A program made the translations under genes and the position numbers. Below are positions 46,840-57,449 of a stretch of DNA of 64,000 nt, piece by piece. Origin of the DNA: Cytospora piceicola (taxonomy: Eukaryota > Ascomycota > Sordariomycetes > Diaporthales > Cytosporaceae); NCBI GenBank assembly GCA_023375675.1, contig JALQBC010000023.1:186001-250000 (forward strand). Reading direction: 5' to 3'. The notes below the pieces were generated by a model. The model worked only from the letters and a program-made list of their open reading frames with translations. It was not told the DNA's origin and made no database searches. Within the stretch, counting starts at the first letter, position 1, and each line of letters starts with the position of its first letter.

Positions 46840-47478
46840 AATGCCCGACGAATGAAATGGGATTTATGCTTTTATGACCGAACAGTTCCATGGCCTGACG
46901 ATTCCCGGAACTGGTTACGCTGTGAATGGCCATCAGTTCCCGGATCTCTGCGAGGTGGGCAGGCCCAGCCGAATTATCCGATTAGTCTGCCACGGTTTCG
47001 AGACCCTGCAAGTGTGACAGCAAAGTCACGATTGCCTGGCGTGGTAGATCCCGCTGAAAGCGACTTGAGCACATGCAACTTCCGCACAGAATCATGGCTT
47101 GTCGAGGAGGGCCAGTCACGTCATGGCCCAGGACAGTCGAGCGGTCGTGCTCGCCTGGGACCTGCCTAATCAAAGGATGGCAATGAGATGAGATATGAGA
47201 TAATGCGGACCAAAACCTCCATAAGAGGACGGCCTCTTCAAAAGAAGAGGTTACGATATATCAACAGGATTGACATATGATTCCCGAAAAGACGGGGCAA
47301 GCACAAACAATAAAATCTAATTACAACCATACAATCATTTTCTCATTACAACCTAGTACGAATCCACACCAAAAGAAAGCCTTTCAGAAGAGGGAGGCAA
47401 CGAAAGTAGCCTCAACGCCATGCGAGAAGAATACACCATGCCGCGGATCCAATGATGGATGGACAGCCTGCAACCTGA
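46840..47478. other. Convergent intergenic region
   Basis: Separates the 3' ends of the membrane-protein gene and the coiled-coil gene. Nothing beyond untranslated sequence is apparent. Confidence 0.5.
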
Positions 47479-49698
47479 TTACTGGGCATCACCCAATATC
47501 TTCCCCTGTCGCCTTTTAACAATCCTTGACATCCATAAGCTCAGGTGCCACCACTTCTTTGGCGTTGATGCCAGGTCCTCTAACGGCTTATCCAGATCGG
47601 GAAATCGTTTGCTCATATTCTCTTGGATTTTCGGAACCAGCGCCTCGTAATGGTCCACACTCGTACCGTATAACTTGCTGTGCCGCCTATCAAGACACAG
47701 CACCAGGCTGGCGAATCCTTCTATGTCCTCGAAGTCGGTATCGTTGATCCGGTCAAGCCACTTAAGATCCATGAGCGACGTGGGCACAGTTCGTTTGAGA
47801 ATGGAAATGGTCCGATAGAGGACGTAAGGTGACTCAAGCTCAGGATTCTGGGTTGCATGTGGGGAACATGTGGCGCTGTGGCTGCTGCTGGCAGGGCTGG
47901 AGGTGATTGTTCTTTGAGGGCGCAGATATATCACATCTTCCAGGATGTCGTCTTCTATCGCTTGCTTGAGGAGGACTGCTGCTCGTAGCCGCTTGGCCTC
48001 CCGAGCCGGATCTGACGGCGAGGTGACGGCGTCTGGCTGCGAGATGAACTCAAAGAGGCCCCAGTACTTGAACGAGCTCGCAACCCTGTCGAACCACACC
48101 GCCCCGGGCTTGGCGTACGTGAGCACGGGTAGCTCTGGGATCGGGGCCATCGAAGACTGGATGAGAGGCAACTGTGATGCCAGCTTCGCCTCGAGCTCGC
48201 GGTTCCGGCTTGCGACGGCAACCTGCTGCTCTCGTGCGACGGCCAGGTCCTTCTCCAACTGCACCTTGTCCTCCGCTAACACAGCCAGCTGCGCCGTCAT
48301 CGCCTGGTACTCCTTGCTATACCTCTCGTAGTGCACGGCAAGCTGGTCCGAGAGTGCGAACAGCTCGTCCTCGACGAACGAGGGGCTGGACATCTGTGAC
48401 TCGGCGAGGCTCGGGTGCCGTTGTCTCCAGTGGACCCGGATGCTGGGACTCGGTGTGTCGGTGCACAAGCGGGCTGCTGGATGTTCTTCCCTCGCCCGGG
48501 ACGAGATGGGCGAATAGAAGGAGGGTGAGTTGTTGCTGCTGCTCCTTACCAGCGGAGAAGAAATCAGCCCGTGGTCGCCTGATTCGCTGTGTGATTCACT
48601 GCCGCGGTACGTCGACGGCACGGGCGAGGACAGTGAACAGGACCCGGAGCAGTCGACGATGACGGGCAAGTGCCTCGGCTGCGCCCCTCGGGGCCCCTCC
48701 TCCCCCCGCTCCCTCTCCAGCTCCGCGACGCGGCCCTCGAGCGCCCGCTTCTCCCCCTCGAGCGCCGACACCTTGTCCCGCAGGCGGCCGGCCTCCCCGT
48801 CGCGCTGCGCCGCCTCGGCGCAGAACTGCTCCACCAGCCGCGCGTGCTCGCCCTCCTTGGCCCGCAGCTGGGCGCGCAGGCCGTCGGCGGCGGCCTCGCG
48901 CGCGGCCCCGGCCGCCGCCAGGCCCGCCACCTCGGCGCCCAGCTTCACGTTCCGCGCCCGGAGCGCCTGGACCTGCCGCTGCAGCTCCTGGAACTGCCCC
49001 AGCAGCGCGGGCGACGCCGGCTGCGAGTCGAAGGACCCGCCGGAGGGCGCGGGCGAGGGGTACGCGTGCAGGGGGAGGTGCTGCTGCTGCTGCTGCTGCG
49101 TGGTGCTGGCCCGCATGGCCTCCAGCTTGGCCTGGTAGCTGCTCGTATTCTGGCTCAGGTTACTGTTGCTGCTGCTGCTGCGGCGCGCGCTCCGCCGGTG
49201 CGGCTGGAGCTGGGGCTGCGGCGGCTGGTCGTCCTTGCTGCCGCTGTTGGTCAGGCTGCCCCGGGGACCGCTGCCTACCGCCCTGTTGGTGCTGTCGTCG
49301 CGGGATATGTTGATGATGGTGTCGGCGCCGGACGTGGACGACACGACCGACTTGGTGGTCGCGTCGGAGTTGGCGCTCGCCCGGTGGTGGAGCTCGCGGG
49401 ACCGGTGTTGGTGCTGGTGCTGGTGCTGGTGGAGGAGGAGGTCTGGGTCCTGCGCCCGGCGCGGCTTGGCGTGGTCGCTGCTGCTTCTCGTGGCGATGCT
49501 GTTGTTGTTGCTGTTGCTGTTGTTGTTGCTGATGGGCGTGAGGGGCGTGACGGGCGTGACGATGGGGTTGTGGACGCTTCCCTGGCGGCCTCGCCCGGGC
49601 GCCGGCATGGTGTGGCGTGGCTGGAGGGTCTTGTGGTGCCGGGCTGGTGGTCCGGGCAGGGGCTTGTCCATGAGTGCGGCGGCGAGGAGGTCCGGCAT
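47479..49698 (-). CDS. Coiled-coil protein with possible gag-like C-terminal domain
   Basis: Single exon, 739 residues. The first 230 residues are low complexity: Pro-rich, Asn/Ser repeats, a His-Gln repeat (about 90-98) and poly-Gln (201-206). Long heptad-rich coiled coils follow at about 234-333 and 441-508. The C-terminal domain (about 525-725) is ordered. It has VWFDRVASSFKYWGLFEFI, a short linker, then LLKQAIEDDILEDVIYL, and ends with HYEALVPKIQENMSKRFPDL and KKWWHLSLWMS. Its layout resembles the N-terminal capsid-type (UBN2/gag) region of Copia retroelements, where a W-x3-L motif precedes helices. No protease, integrase or reverse transcriptase accompanies it, so it would be a domesticated copy if real. 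The similarity is by eye and weak. Function unknown; trinucleotide repeats in the 5' part suggest length variation. Confidence 0.75.
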   Translation of the reverse strand: MPDLLAAALMDKPLPGPPARHHKTLQPRHTMPAPGRGRQGSVHNPIVTPVTPLTPISNNNSNSNNNSIATRSSSDHAKPRRAQDPDLLLHQHQHQHQHRSRELHHRASANSDATTKSVVSSTSGADTIINISRDDSTNRAVGSGPRGSLTNSGSKDDQPPQPQLQPHRRSARRSSSSNSNLSQNTSSYQAKLEAMRASTTQQQQQQHLPLHAYPSPAPSGGSFDSQPASPALLGQFQELQRQVQALRARNVKLGAEVAGLAAAGAAREAAADGLRAQLRAKEGEHARLVEQFCAEAAQRDGEAGRLRDKVSALEGEKRALEGRVAELERERGEEGPRGAQPRHLPVIVDCSGSCSLSSPVPSTYRGSESHSESGDHGLISSPLVRSSSNNSPSFYSPISSRAREEHPAARLCTDTPSPSIRVHWRQRHPSLAESQMSSPSFVEDELFALSDQLAVHYERYSKEYQAMTAQLAVLAEDKVQLEKDLAVAREQQVAVASRNRELEAKLASQLPLIQSSMAPIPELPVLTYAKPGAVWFDRVASSFKYWGLFEFISQPDAVTSPSDPAREAKRLRAAVLLKQAIEDDILEDVIYLRPQRTITSSPASSSHSATCSPHATQNPELESPYVLYRTISILKRTVPTSLMDLKWLDRINDTDFEDIEGFASLVLCLDRRHSKLYGTSVDHYEALVPKIQENMSKRFPDLDKPLEDLASTPKKWWHLSLWMSRIVKRRQGKILGDAQ

Positions 49699-51300
49699 GT
49701 CGTCTGTCGTCTCACGATGGTGATATGTGCGGGGCCGGACGGTCTCGGTGACTGGGTTGGTGGTGAAGCTGGTGCTACGACGCGAGGGGTGGGGATGCGA
49801 AGTCAGCAGCAGGGTCCGGTCCGAATGGGGGGTGGGGGGGCCCGGAGTGTTCAGTTCATAGCAGCTGGATGTCAGGTTGGTCAGGGTGTTTGTTGTTGAT
49901 GGGGGATATCATTGTGATATCACACCCACATACAGAGACCAAAGTGATTGCGGACTCGGCCTCTGTGTTGTTTTTGGTACGATATTGTGTTGTTTATTCT
50001 GGCAGGAAAAACAAGGGTCGCCATTCGTCAAAAAAGGACTTGATGACCACGGTGGCATTCCAGTTGATATTTGTGAGCATCATGTCAGCCCGGCGTAAGG
50101 CTGTTTCAAATTTCTTCTAATTTGGGGTTGGTATGCAGATTGACGATGAGCCGCTTTGTGTGGTGATCTGGAAGGATAAGGCCTCCCGAATCTCTCGACA
50201 CCTGAGATCCACTATGGGTCTAGATCGTGGGTAAATCGATCTCCAGACATGGTGTGATTGTGTAAATGTTAATGTTGACAGGATATGGATTTCAGTTCGT
50301 TGTCGTTCCGGGAGCTAACATGTGTGTGCTTCGAGTCTCGATGGGGCCACAATGTCTCCTCTAAGATCTAATCTCCCCATCCCGCATTCTTTTCTTGTCA
50401 ACTCAGCACCTGGCAAACATGAGCAGTGCGACAATTTTGCGGAGCGCCACACGCAGGTTCCGAACTCTCAACGTTGTGGCCCGATGTCTGAGCTTACCTA
50501 AACTCCCTCCTCGAGATTAACATGTCCCAGTCGCTCATCAAACCTCCATGACTGGAGTCACCTCTTGGCACATGTCTGTGATACTGAACTTGCATTCTCC
50601 GGAAGGTAGCTTCCGCATGTCCGATTTTGTTTACTTCCTCGCCTGTTCACAGTACACCGTTGGTTATATGCGTCGGTTCTTTTATCAATCACATCAGTGT
50701 CCTGAAACTTGGGCCGTGGATGGCAGCTTCGCCCTGAGGCTCACACATACGTACACACACAGGCACACAGGCACACAGGCACACAGAATCTCCGAAGTTT
50801 TTCATTCTAAGTTAATAGCAATGGTCCAGTCTTGGTCCTCTTTATAGAACACACTAGTCTGTAATCTAGTACCAAAATTTCCCCGTTGACGCATGCAAGA
50901 CCAGGCCTCTGCTTGCCTCCAGGCGGTCATCATGTTTCCTTCCGTTTGCTGTGGGGGCAGCTTGGTCAATGCCTGTTCTTACGCTCTGGGTTCGAGCTCG
51001 ACTGTGTCTTGGAAAGTTTCGGGGTATGCAGGTTCCGATTTGATATACATCCAGTGGCAGGGGTTGCTCTACTCACTTTTCCCTGATGTCGCAGTAAAAG
51101 TGGCTTAGAATTGAGTCCTGACGACGAATATGCAGAGTCCCGGAGGTCCTCTCATGTTTCATCATTGGGATCATATCACCCTGGGGCAGGACTGTACTTT
51201 GGTCTGCAAGCAAGGTCGAAGTCGAATTGGCAGCCACAGTCTCGCTGCGTGCGCCGACAACACAGCCGTGTTGGTTTCACACCGTGGAGATTGCGGTCGT
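49699..51300. other. Intergenic region
   Basis: Upstream of the coiled-coil gene. No gene with family support, although short Cys-containing frames occur at 50890-51300. A CACACAGG microsatellite lies at about 50742-50786. Confidence 0.45.
50742..50786. repeat. CA-rich microsatellite
   Basis: CACACATACG leads into three tandem AGGCACAC units. A simple-sequence repeat in non-coding DNA. Confidence 0.75.
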
Positions 51301-51679
51301 TTATGGTGTCGAGCTCACATGCGTCGTGAAAGTCGAAGTGACAACATCGAGCCGATACGTAGTAGAGGTGGTAGTTCGCACCGGCTGCGATGTAGAGGTA
51401 GTGTTATCGTAATGCGACGTCGCAGTAGCCGCGTTAGGTGTGGTGGCCTTGATGTGGGTGGTGAATGTGAAGGTGACCCCTGAGAGGGTCGTGAATATGG
51501 GACAAGGCTTGCTGAAGCCAGGACCACACGACAAGGAACCTTTCACCGTGTTAGCCTTTTGTAGAATTGTCGTGGTGGTCAACGGTCTGAGACGACATTG
51601 GCTTACTCTTTTCGGCCATGGAGCCAGCACTGAGGCAAAAGGCCAGGAGAGCCGTAAGCCAGAGCTTGAAGGGGTACAT
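51301..51679 (-). CDS. Small secreted Thr-rich protein
   Basis: Two exons, 51607-51679 and 51301-51539, giving 103 residues. The intron (51540-51606) begins GTAAGC, has a GGCTAAC branch site and ends GAAAG, and keeps phase. MYPFKLWLTALLAFCLSAGSMA is a clear signal peptide. The mature part is short, with two Cys in LSCGPGFSKPCP, then Thr/Ser-rich sequence with FTFTTH and STFTTH repeats and one Asn-glycosylation site (NTTS). I do not recognise a family. Size and composition fit a secreted effector-like or wall-associated protein. A GTGAGC donor near the end would allow an alternative last exon that adds Cys-rich residues, so the 3' end is uncertain. No glycosylphosphatidylinositol tail is evident in the version annotated. 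Confidence 0.55.
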
Positions 51680-52411
51680 CGTGGTTGTGTGGGGGAGAAT
51701 CTGGCAGGATCGGCTTGTTTCCTTGATGGTGTGAGGTGTTGAACGAGGAGTTCTACTTGGTTTGGGTGGATCAACGAGACCGGTCGCCGAGATCGTGGAA
51801 TTAGTCGACAAGGTAGCGAGAAGAAAGGTCCATGGATTCGACTTGAGCAGGGCTCCCGCTTGGGAATATATAAGGGACGTCAGCTTCGACAATCACAAGC
51901 TCGGGTGAATCACATAATATTGTTTCCATGGGAATTATCTATCACGACCGGCTTTCGAAGTCACTATTGTTATGGAGTCAATGACTAATTATCATAAAGC
52001 GGCTTCGCATTACACCAACTCTACTTCGTGGTCTAAGACATATTAAAGAGTATCGATATGCACAAATATATATCACTTCCTCAGTATCAATTGCTTGAGG
52101 GTCATGTCTCAAGGTAAGCAACTCGATCTGTCATCGTATGTGGATCGGCACATCCTACCAGAACAAGAGATTATCCCGGACCTATCCAGATGCCGTTTCA
52201 TTGACAACACAAAAAAGTGACCATACAACATAATTTATTTGGACGTGGTTAATCGAGGACGTGGAGGAGGTCTGATACCTTCGATCTCTGCTTGAGGTCG
52301 GTATGTGTCGGTCGTATATACAAATTTGGGTGGATATATCCAGAGAAATATGTAACCTCCTTGTAAGTATACCCCTTTCCCAAGACTCGCCTGCCATCCA
52401 AGCCTGCCTCC
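51680..52411. other. Intergenic region
   Basis: Promoter of the small secreted gene, including a TATATATT run at about 51858-51870, and the 3' flank of the GH131 gene. No gene seen. Confidence 0.5.
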
Positions 52412-53549
52412 CTACAGACACTGAGAGTAATAGTCGTTCAAGTATTTGCACGTATTGCCAGAAGCGCAAACACCACATCCGGCCCAGCCAATACCAGCGC
52501 ACTGTCCATATTTGGCCGCAGCACAAGTCGAGGTTCCTGTGGCGGAGGATACGGTGGTTGTGCTGCTTGCCGACTTTGTGGTAGTGGTCACGGTGGAAGT
52601 AGAGAGCGTGGTGCTCCGGCTAGATGTCGCCGTGCTCGAAGCTACCACCGATGAAGAAGAGCTACTGCTGGACGAACCTAGACAAACCGGTCAGTCTGGT
52701 TGCAATTCGGCCTTGCCAGACATGCGGACAAAAGGACATGGGCAAACAAGTTCACTCACCACCTCCAGGCCCAGACACACTGGTAGTTAAGCTCCCACTC
52801 TCGATATATACCCCAGAAAAGTACAGATCCTCGTCCGTATCCGCATACCCGTCCCGCGGCAGCTCCAGCACGCCAAGGTGCCAGTCGGCCCCGTTCGAGC
52901 TTGTGCTGGCCGCCACCGCCGCGACGGCCAGCGCGAGGTCGTCGGCCCCCGTCGAGTGCCAGAAGGCCACCGTCGCCGCGCCGAAGTCGATCTCGTACGC
53001 GACGTTGTGCCACACCCCGGCGGTGAAGTTGGTCTCCCACTTGCTGACCCCGCCCACCATCCACTGCAGGTTGGCGTCGCTGGTGGCCGACTCGCCCGAG
53101 ACCCAGCCGGCCTTCATCTCGGTGAAGTGGGACTCGAAGAAGGCGATCTGGTGCTCGCGGTAGATGGACGGGAAGTTGGTGGCGTCGGCCCGCAGCGAGA
53201 AGTGGTACCAGACCTTGCCCGAGTTGATGGCTGCCTTGGTCTGGGGGATGAGCTCGGTGCGCCGCATGGTCTGGCCCTCCCAGTAGGCTGTGGAGTCGAG
53301 AGTGATCTTGACGCCCTGGCTGGATGACGTGTCGGCTGGGTTCTTGTAGGAAGGGGAGAGGTTCACGTATTCGGTTACGTCGCCTGAACCGTGGATATAG
53401 TACTGGTATGGCCCGACTTCGTTGGACCATGACCAGTTGTCTAGGTCTGTGGAGGACGCCAGGTCGTTGAATCGGCCATCCCAGAGGACGGTGCCCGCTC
53501 TGACGGCGCCAAAGCCGGCTGCTAATGCAGAAAGACTGGTGGATCTCAT
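52412..53549 (-). CDS. GH131 beta-glucanase with C-terminal CBM1
   Basis: Two exons, 52760-53549 and 52412-52677, giving 351 residues. A signal peptide spans 1-18. The catalytic domain starts [20 protein letters not shown], the characteristic opening of glycoside hydrolase family 131. Key residues fall at Glu99 (RRTELIPQT) and Glu139 (AFFESHF), positions matching the glutamates proposed as catalytic in characterised family members. [14 protein letters not shown] and FYSGVYIES-type ends also match. The intron falls in a Ser/Thr-rich linker, which leads to a fungal cellulose-binding module, [21 protein letters not shown], ending in CL with all Cys present. GH131 enzymes cleave beta-1,3, beta-1,6 and beta-1,4 glucans with mixed exo/endo mode. 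This one is secreted for plant cell-wall degradation. Confidence 0.93.
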
Positions 53550-54199
53550 CGTGGTGAGCGGAAGAGAGGACGGCTGAGCTGTTGGGTGTGAGGCTAGGTG
53601 CTCGACGTAGTTGAGGTGAGGAATCCTCTACCAGCGTTCCCAGTTTCCTGCGCGATGGGACCACTTATACCACGCATCCCAAGTAACCTCCCATTAAGGT
53701 TGCCGGAGTATCAATTAGCTTCCGTATGGAAAAGAAACCCAATATGTTTGACATGCTCGGTTCCACCAGTTGATGTGATCACGCCTGTCCTCTTTGGGAC
53801 CAACACCATGGCTCCAGGCCTGGCACAATTTGAGCACGAATGAGAAGGCTTGCGAGATGAACAAGAGACTGCGCGTGTCCGGGCCGTACGAAGCAGGCTT
53901 ATCGAACTGTGAGAGTGTTACAGTCTTTCGTGGGCGTGGCGCCATAGAAATTCGGAGGGAGGGCCGAGATTTCCTGTTCAGGTAAGTTTTATTCGGTTCG
54001 GGGGCAGGGGTTCAGCTTTCTATGCATGTACATGTACGACAGGGAGAGTCCAAGGGTCTAGATACAAGTTTGAGTCTGCACCGTTTTATTTGGGGGATTT
54101 CCATCGGATAGGAGAGAAATGGAACCAGAAGCAACAGCTGCAACTACTTAGGTAGATCTGGGCCGCAGACCCGGATTCTTCTTGACAGCCCACCCTACA
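53550..54199. other. Intergenic region
   Basis: Upstream of the GH131 gene, so it holds its promoter. One CTTAGGTAGATC motif (54147-54158). No gene found. Confidence 0.5.
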
Positions 54200-55446
54200 T
54201 TATTGTGCGCAACAGCCGATGACAAACACGATAATCTTCCACAAACCCCCGTACTTCAGGCCAGCTCCTAAGAAGGAAATTATCACTTCTCCTGAGACGA
54301 CTGCGTCCCATCTCCAGGGCTCGGGCTTCAAGTGGGCTACAGCATAGCCGTTTGATTTCCGGATCAGAAAGGAACCATTTGCTGAGCCGTCCTGACCTCG
54401 TATGCGGAACGTCTGATGGGTGTGCCATTCGAACTCCTCCTGTACACCCGTGTTGGTGTTGCAGGCATCGAAAATGCCAATGTGGAAGTGCCATGCCATC
54501 TCGTCGGTCACCACCCTCTTTGCCGAGACATTCAGAGGGCCTGGTGAGTTTGGCGTATTTCCAGATTCGATCTCGATATTGATATCATCTTTACTAGCCC
54601 GAGCTGTCAGGAACGGTTGAGCATGCGCACCATACCACTCATCACCTAGGCAGAGCTTCATCGTGTCGATTCTGTTGTTCCATCGTGAACCCTCGCGGTA
54701 ACCAACAATCAGTGCACGGGCTCCCACTTTCTCAGCAATCTGGAATCCGCCCTTGTCATGTTTGAGAAGCCTTTGTGGTCGGAGACAAAGTTCGTTCGGC
54801 AGGCTGTGGACTCGTCAACAACGACATAGTCCTTGATTGTGTCCCGTGACAGTTGCACAGGCGGTTACCAGTCCAGTAGTACGTACCCAGACAGGGCCTG
54901 GGGAGATCTGGCCAGAACTCTAGCCCTCACCATTTCAAACATGGCCCTTTCTTCTCGGTGTTTCTCCTTCGTGGATAAGTTACTCCAAGTAGACACGGAC
55001 GAAGAGGCAGAAGAGTCCCTTGACTCAGCCCACATCTTCAATGCGGCAAGGGGTGAGAGCCGTTTGTTGCGTTCCGCATACGAAGATCTTCGTTCTGTTG
55101 TTGAGGGGTTGGCATTTCCAGACGAAGTATTATATGATGGGTTGGAGGAGTATGGGGTTACAACCTCCTCGACCACATCATTGAGGACAGCCGGTCGTGT
55201 ATTGGTAAAGGATAGTCGCAGTTCCGGCCCTGTCATAGTCTCGGTTGACGCGGTACTTGACGAGGTCAATGGTAACGACGAAGCTTGGGTTGGCTTGGAC
55301 AGGTGCCTGGTCGTTACTAGAGAATGGATGACGCCGTCGTCAGAAGCGCCCATACTCTTTTCATATGAGGCGCCATAACTGCTACTTGCCAAGGCTTCAT
55401 CGGTTTCTTCAAGTTCAGTACCGGCTGCTGCAGAAGAGCATGACAT
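54200..55446 (-). CDS. Hypothetical protein, two-exon model
   Basis: Modelled as exon 1 (54869-55446) and exon 2 (54200-54803), joined by a GTAACC...CACAG intron of 65 nt that keeps phase, for 393 residues. No recognisable family. The N-terminal 190 residues are Ser/Thr/Glu-rich and likely unstructured. They are followed by a helical segment, RAMFEMVRARVLARSPQAL. Exon 2 is a compact ordered domain containing KLCLGDEWYGAH and WHFHIGIFDACN. Its second half, EEFEWHTHQTFRIRG through ISFLGAGLKYGGLW, loosely recalls a frequent fungal beta-rich protein type with an FEWRHS and FLGxG pattern. The 5' end is uncertain, and an upstream exon may exist in the next 400 bases. The ORF support is good but the product may be lineage-specific. 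Confidence 0.5.
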
Positions 55447-55844
55447 GCTTGTTTGTGATATGACAATATCAGAACTCTGCCGAAAGCTGGCATCGGGACT
55501 AGGTGAAGAGAGAGCGGAGGGTACTGATAGTCGTTGAGATAATTAGGTGATGTTCGAGGTATTGAATGTCGGAAGTGTGGCTGACGCCTGCTGGATAGGA
55601 CAGAGAGACAGACGATGATGGGCGTGCGATTTTTGACGGGGGTGGATCTGGAGGCGGAAGTAAAAGGTCTGGTTTTACCGTTCAAACTCCCAAGGTTGGG
55701 ACAAACGGAGACGCTGGCACCTTCCATGCCGGATATGTAGGAGCCGAGTCGATGAAGGTTTTCGCATTCTCTTCTGGGTGATTATCGTGCGGAAGGATCG
55801 ATCTGTTGCCCTCTCCGTCCGCGTTCGGGCGAGGAAGTTCGGAA
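55447..55844. other. Short intergenic interval
   Basis: Between two same-strand genes. It may contain a missed 5' exon of the hypothetical gene; no clear splice structure was found. Confidence 0.45.
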
Positions 55845-57449
55845 TCATGAATTAAAGCACGACAATAACTTGCGTGAGGTTTTGGCCCTTTTCTTGACCA
55901 ACTCCTTGTCTCCCCCATCCAGCTTCCTGAGAGCAAAAGCCAGTCTGCTCAGTCCAAGTTTGAACACGGCCACCTCCGAGCCATAATTCAGGCGATAATG
56001 GCCAGGGATCTTAGACGAGAACGCCGCCCCAGGTTCCAGGAACACTCCATGGTCCATCAGATACTCTGACAGTGCAATCTCCCGCTCCTTGTCGTTGCTG
56101 CCATCCACATCACCGAGCCAGCTAGACAAGTCGATGAAGACGAAAAAGGCGGCGTCAGGAGCGACATATTTGATGAGGTTTACTGACAAGAACTTGGCGA
56201 GCAGTTGTGTCCGTTTGTACAAAGTCTTGTGAAACAAGGGCAGGTACCTATTATTGATGAACTTGAGGTCTGATAGAAGCCTTGTGGAGATGAGTCCATC
56301 GAAGGCTGAAACCCAGGTGAACATGCTAGATAGGCGTGTAAATCAGTTGGTGGCAATACCCCAGAATAATGCAGGATGGAGTGGATCAGTAGGTGGGGGT
56401 GGGGGGGAGAGGGAGTGAAAGATAGGGGGTCCACCAAGCCTTTAAGGTCAAGGGCGAAAGGTCGTACCTGAGCGTTCGCATCGTCTGATATAGACGCTGA
56501 TTGTACGTAGCAAGGAATCCCACCCGGCAGCCACCCAAGCCAAAGTCCTTGCTCATCCCCCACAGCACGTGGACATTCCCCAGAGCGTCCCTCAAGTCCA
56601 GGCTCAAGACACTAGTGAAGCCGGGCCCGGCACTCAGGGCATAGACCTCATCGACCACGAAGTGCAGCTTCTCCCGCTGGCAGAAGTCGACCATGTACCG
56701 CAGCATCTCGGCGGTATAGCACCTCCCCAGCGGGTTCTCCGGGTTCGCGACCAGCAGCGCGGCCACGCGCCTGCCCAGCCGCCGCTGCTCGGCCGCGGCG
56801 GCCTCCAGGCGGGCGATGAGCTCGGGCTGCGGCCGGCCCGGGCGGACGTGCTGGCGGAACCGCGCCTCGGTGATGTCGTCGCAGGGCACGCCGACGAGGT
56901 GCAGGCCGTTGCGGGCCGTCACGTCGTGCGCGAACATGCCGTAGCTCGGGGTCGGCACCAGCACGACGTCGCCCCCGTCGGCGACGTTGAAGAAGAGCGT
57001 GTCCAGGAGGGCGGTGACGCCGTTGGCGGCGAGGATGTTGGAGGACGTGAGGAGGACCCGCGGGCGGAAGAAGCGGTTCATGAACTCGGCTGCTGTTACG
57101 GGAAGCTCGGGGGAGCACTGGGTGTCATTGTATTGGAAGTCTAGATGGCGGAGGGAAGAGGACGTCTTAGCAGCTGGCTTTGTTCCTAGACCTCATCCTC
57201 TGCTGGTCTTCTCGCCGGAGCGGGCATGAGGGGCTTACACCTCGCCTTGTCATCGCTTCGCTTGTACCTGCCTAGCCACTTCTGCAGCTCGCCGAGCATC
57301 AAGTCGTTGGTTGCAGAGCCCATGTCGACGATGCCAGTCGGATTGGACTTCTTATGGTAGGCGTTCTGTGCCAGCCGGCGACTGAGGTCGATCATCAGAT
57401 CCGGGCGGACATTGTCCTGTCCCCGTTGTGAAGGTGGAAGAGGTGGCAT
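55845..57449 (-). CDS. ACC synthase-like PLP-dependent aminotransferase
   Basis: Three exons, 57239-57449, 56468-57140 and 55845-56325, giving 454 residues in consistent phase. This is a class I/II fold-type I PLP enzyme. The N-terminal NPTGIVDMGSATNDLMLGEL is typical of the fungal ACC-synthase-like group, followed by LTSSNILAANGVTALLD. VANPENPLGRCYT binds the cofactor pocket, VDEVYALS contains the Asp that pairs with the pyridine nitrogen, and GMSKDFGLGGCRVGFL carries the Schiff-base Lys268. The C-terminal domain ends FFVFIDLSSWLG through HYRLNYG with the carboxylate-binding Arg. Family members form 1-aminocyclopropane-1-carboxylate or transaminate aromatic or alpha-amino acids. In fungi the substrate is usually unproven and many sit in secondary-metabolite loci. 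Cytosolic, no targeting signal seen. Confidence 0.9.

Noticed and set aside
48670..49899. Forward-strand 409-codon frame over the coiled-coil gene
   Set aside because: Arg/Leu/Val-rich shadow of a repetitive coding region; no signal or motif.
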